Shown one piece after another: positions 5,777 through 7,883 of a stretch of 7,883 nucleotides of DNA. Position numbers and translations under genes: made by a program. Source of the stretch: an uncultured Collinsella sp. (lineage in GTDB: Bacteria; Actinomycetota; Coriobacteriia; Coriobacteriales; Coriobacteriaceae); the NCBI GenBank assembly GCA_900553415.1, contig USDH01000066.1, forward strand, positions 1 through 7,883, written 5' to 3'. The notes beneath the pieces were generated by a model. That model was given only the letters and a program-made list of their open reading frames with translations. It made no database searches and had not been told where the DNA came from. The stretch's first letter is position 1. Every line of letters starts with the position of its first letter.

Positions 5777-7009
5777 GTGGCCGTTACAGCGCTGTACGTG
5801 CACGTGCCGTTCTGTGCCCAAAAGTGCCGCTACTGCGACTTCGACTCGCGCAGCTTTGCTTCGTGTGATTTGGATGCCGCGCTCGATTCCTATTTTGAGC
5901 AGTTGTACGCGCGCCTCGATGCTTTTGGTAAGGCTGGGGCCCTCGACCAGATCCGCACCGTCTATGTTGGCGGCGGTACGCCGTCGCTGGCGGGGGAGCG
6001 CCTGGTGGAGCTGGCGCGGCGTATTCGTGCGTGGTGCGCCCCCGTTGAGTTTACCTGCGAGGCCAATCCCGAGTCGCTGACCGCCGAGCTCGCTACTGCA
6101 CTTGTCAAGGTTGGTGTCACACGCGTCTCTCTGGGCGTGCAAACGCTCGATAACACCGAACTTACTGCCATCGGCCGTATTCACGATGCCGATCGGGCGC
6201 TCGCCGCCATCGCGACGGTGAAGGACGCTGGCCTCGATGTGTCGTGCGACCTCATGTGCGGACTTCCCGTGCAGACCGCAGCGAGTTGGAAGCGCACGCT
6301 CGATGGCGTGCTGGCGGCGGCTCCGCATCATGTGTCGGTCTACCCGCTCACGCTCGAGGAGGGGACGCCCCTTTATCGCATGGCGTGCCGCGACGAGTCG
6401 CTCGAGCCTGATGAGGATTTTCAGGCCGCCTGCATGGACGTGGCACGCGAGCTCCTGGGTGCCGCCGGCTATCACCCGTATGAGGTGGCGAGCTATGCAC
6501 TCGACGGCCATGAGTGCGCCCATAACATTGCCTACTGGACCGGACGGGGCTACCTGGGCCTGGGTCGTTCTGCCGCGGGCATGCTCGACGCCGAGGATTT
6601 CGACCGTCTTGCAGGTTTGTTCCCCGGCGCGTCTTCTCGAGGCGATGCGTACCGCGTGCGTCTGGTGCAACGTGACGACGACGCGACGACGTTCGAGGCC
6701 GAATATCTGTCGCAGCGCGAGGCTGCGGCCGAAGACCTGATGCTCGCTTGTCGCATGACGCGCGGTGTTGCGTCCGACCTGTTGGTTCGCGTGGCTCGTG
6801 TCATCCCGGCCGATGAGCTGACAGCTGCTTGCGATCGCGCGCTCGAATTGGGTCTTGCCACTTGGGTGCCCGAGACGCTCGGAGTCCATGAGGGACCCTT
6901 CACTTCGGCAGATGTCGTCGCGGGCCATGTTCGAGCTCGTCTGGCGCCGACACACCTGGGCTGGCTCGATGGAAATGTTCTGTTCGAGCTGTTTTGGGAT
7001 CTAGCTTAG
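5777..7009 (+). CDS. hemW: Radical SAM heme chaperone HemW (HemN-like)
   Basis: HemW binds heme and delivers it to respiratory or other hemoproteins; many databases label it oxygen-independent coproporphyrinogen III oxidase. The iron-sulfur motif is Cys13-x3-Cys17-x2-Cys20-Asp-Phe. HemW has Phe two residues after the third Cys, whereas true HemN has a fourth Cys, so this is HemW. Other marks are YVGGGTPSL (63-71), EANPES (95-100), RVSLGVQ (116-122), DLMCGLP (158-164) and HNIAYW (249-254). A winged-helix-like C-terminal region lies beyond about residue 330. At 410 residues it is slightly longer than usual. The start is GTG 5777-5779, two bases after the dus stop, with GGAGG (5765-5769) lying inside the end of dus. 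The order lepA-hemW is widely conserved in bacteria. Confidence 0.93.
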   Translation: MAVTALYVHVPFCAQKCRYCDFDSRSFASCDLDAALDSYFEQLYARLDAFGKAGALDQIRTVYVGGGTPSLAGERLVELARRIRAWCAPVEFTCEANPESLTAELATALVKVGVTRVSLGVQTLDNTELTAIGRIHDADRALAAIATVKDAGLDVSCDLMCGLPVQTAASWKRTLDGVLAAAPHHVSVYPLTLEEGTPLYRMACRDESLEPDEDFQAACMDVARELLGAAGYHPYEVASYALDGHECAHNIAYWTGRGYLGLGRSAAGMLDAEDFDRLAGLFPGASSRGDAYRVRLVQRDDDATTFEAEYLSQREAAAEDLMLACRMTRGVASDLLVRVARVIPADELTAACDRALELGLATWVPETLGVHEGPFTSADVVAGHVRARLAPTHLGWLDGNVLFELFWDLA

Positions 7010-7019
7010 GCCGCTCGGG

Positions 7020-7059
7020 TAGAATTACCGGAATATATACGCTGCTGTGAGCAGGAGGT
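7020..7059 (+). promoter_or_regulatory. Possible weak promoter and strong ribosome site before dnaJ
   Basis: The 58-base gap between hemW and dnaJ is relatively AT-rich. It contains two possible -10 boxes, TAGAAT (7020-7025) and TATATA (7034-7039), but neither has a convincing -35 box at 16-18 bases. AGGAGGT (7053-7059) precedes the dnaJ ATG by eight bases. The ribosome site is secure. Independent initiation of dnaJ is only suggested. No CIRCE-type heat-shock repeat is present in the gap. Confidence 0.35.
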
Positions 7060-7067
7060 TGCCGCGC

Positions 7068-7883
7068 ATGGCGACGATGAACGAAAAAGATTATTACGAG
7101 ATTCTGGGTGTCTCCAAGGACGCTACCTCGCGTGATATACAGAAGGCCTTCCAGCAAAAGGCTCGCAAGCTCCATCCGGACGTCAACAAAGAGCCGGATG
7201 CCGAGGAAAAGTTTAAAGAGGTTTCCGAGGCCTACGCCGTGCTTTCGGATGAGCAAAAACGTGCGCGCTATGACGCCATGCGTTCTGGCAATCCCTTTGC
7301 CGGCGCTCCTACAGCTTCGCCCTATGGTGGCGGCTACGCCGGCAACACGGGCTATGGCAATCCCTTTGAGGGCGGCTTTCCCTTTGGTGGCGCCTGGGGC
7401 CAGCAGCGTCGCGGCCAGGCTGCCTACAATCCCGAGAACGGCGCCAACGTGGTCGTCGATATCAAACTGGACGCCAAGGAGGCCAAGGGCGGTGCCCGCA
7501 AGACCGTCCGCTATACGCGCTTCGATACCTGTGGTCACTGCGGCGGCTCGGGTTCTGTCTCCTCCGAGCATGCCCATACCTGCCCAAGCTGTGGCGCACA
7601 GATTGTAACAGATGCAACCACGGCGGCAACCTTCTGCTATTATTGCCACAATCCGGTAGTGCTTTCCGGAAGATTATCTGGAAACTATATGCCGAATAAG
7701 GTCATTCCGTTTGCAATTGACCGTAAAGAAGCAGAAAAACGTTTTATGGAATATGTAGGCAGGAAAAAGTTTGTTCCAAAGGCATTTTTCAATAAGAAAC
7801 AAATTGATAAATTATCTGGTGTATACTTCCCATTCTGGATTTATGATACCAGGATGAATGGTAATCTTTCGGCAGAGGCAACC
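7068..7883 (+). CDS. dnaJ: DnaJ co-chaperone N-terminal half, fused in frame to a zinc-ribbon protein fragment (runs off the window)
   Basis: The frame is open from ATG 7068 to the window end (272 codons, no stop). Residues 5-72 form a J-domain with His36-Pro-Asp, which stimulates DnaK ATPase. A Gly/Phe-rich linker (about 73-116) follows, then the first strand of the substrate domain (NVVVDIKLDAKEAKGG). The first DnaJ zinc repeat is CGHCGGSG (155-162). The second repeat starts as CPSCG (172-176) and should continue as CxxCxGxG, but the sequence there becomes an unrelated protein: AQIVTDATTAATFCYYCHNP and onward. Repeats 3-4 and the DnaJ C-terminal domains are missing. Base composition and codon use change sharply at the same point. 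The dnaJ call is sure for the first ~171 residues; the fusion is probably an assembly artefact. The ribosome site and the order behind hemW support the start. Confidence 0.85.
   Translation, partial: MATMNEKDYYEILGVSKDATSRDIQKAFQQKARKLHPDVNKEPDAEEKFKEVSEAYAVLSDEQKRARYDAMRSGNPFAGAPTASPYGGGYAGNTGYGNPFEGGFPFGGAWGQQRRGQAAYNPENGANVVVDIKLDAKEAKGGARKTVRYTRFDTCGHCGGSGSVSSEHAHTCPSCGAQIVTDATTAATFCYYCHNPVVLSGRLSGNYMPNKVIPFAIDRKEAEKRFMEYVGRKKFVPKAFFNKKQIDKLSGVYFPFWIYDTRMNGNLSAEAT
7578..7595. other. Probable chimeric junction 2 (dnaJ to zinc-ribbon gene)
   Basis: The six codons for Thr-Cys-Pro-Ser-Cys-Gly fit both the DnaJ second zinc repeat and the ribbon of the downstream protein, so this short stretch is the shared homology. 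GC content falls from the mid-60s percent range to roughly 40 percent by eye. AGA, AGG, TTA, GTA and AAA codons become common. All this happens within a few codons and without loss of frame. Confidence 0.8.
7596..7883 (+). other. Partial coding segment of a TFIIB-type zinc-ribbon protein, Lachnospiraceae-like
   Basis: Same frame as dnaJ but foreign in sequence. With the preceding CPSCG it forms a four-cysteine ribbon: Cys172-x2-Cys175, then Cys190-x2-Cys193 (TFCYYCHNPVVLSGRL). It is followed by VIPFAIDRKEAEKRF, KKFVPKAFF and KLSGVYFPFWIYD. From memory these are hallmarks of a large Firmicutes family annotated as TFIIB-type zinc ribbon-containing protein, often mislabelled as PriA-like helicase, with no established function. 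Only an internal part is present: its own N terminus is replaced by DnaJ and its C terminus lies beyond the window. Low GC and codon choice set it apart from everything upstream. Confidence 0.72.

Noticed and set aside
5771..6955. 394-residue minus-strand frame opposite hemW
   Set aside because: It is a His/Arg-rich antisense shadow without motifs; hemW on the plus strand has all its family marks.
7068..7883. Treating the DnaJ/zinc-ribbon hybrid as a proven new chaperone system
   Set aside because: Abrupt GC and codon shift at a motif shared by both parents is better explained by chimeric assembly; no independent copy is visible in this window.
1..7883. CRISPR arrays, tRNA or rRNA genes, insertion sequences, toxin-antitoxin or phage modules
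   Set aside because: No direct-repeat arrays, RNA-gene folds, transposase motifs or terminal inverted repeats were found on either strand by reading.

Overview
The window reads as three pieces of bacterial chromosome from three different lineages joined end to end, most probably a chimeric metagenomic contig from a gut-type community. Both joins fall inside conserved coding sequence and both keep the reading frame, so the two genes they cross look intact.

Piece 1 (1 to about 3330) is GC-rich but carries Firmicutes-style signals: strong GGAGG ribosome sites, AT-rich sigma-A promoters and U-tract hairpin terminators. A Clostridia/Oscillospiraceae-like source is the best fit (inference). It holds the end of an unidentified gene, a family-8 glycosyltransferase, then convergent tadA (tRNA A34 deaminase) and pta (phosphate acetyltransferase) on the minus strand. 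Diverging from pta are a small XRE-type regulator and the start of lepA (elongation factor 4). The 187-base region between pta and the regulator carries a promoter for each direction and a palindrome just downstream of the pta -10 box.

Piece 2 (about 3330 to about 7580) is the rest of lepA followed by a tight same-strand run dus - hemW - dnaJ. The gaps are 4 and 2 bases, with 58 bases before dnaJ. The protein sequences and the mixed CGT/CGC codon habit suggest a Coriobacteriia (Collinsella-like) source (inference). This is a housekeeping cluster: ribosome back-translocation, tRNA dihydrouridylation, heme delivery and Hsp70 co-chaperone.

Piece 3 (about 7596 to 7883) is distinctly AT-rich, uses codons such as AGA, AGG and TTA, and encodes part of a zinc-ribbon protein of the kind common in Lachnospiraceae. 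It is fused in frame to DnaJ inside a shared Cys-Pro-Ser-Cys-Gly motif, giving a J-domain/zinc-ribbon hybrid that is open to the window end. This hybrid looks like a new protein, but I judge it an assembly artefact until reads or PCR span the join.

No CRISPR array, tRNA, rRNA, insertion sequence or phage gene was seen, and no gene-free stretch exceeds 300 bases. The most useful biological observations are the palindrome at the pta promoter, the position of tadA directly behind the pta terminator, and the ATGA-coupled regulator-lepA pair.
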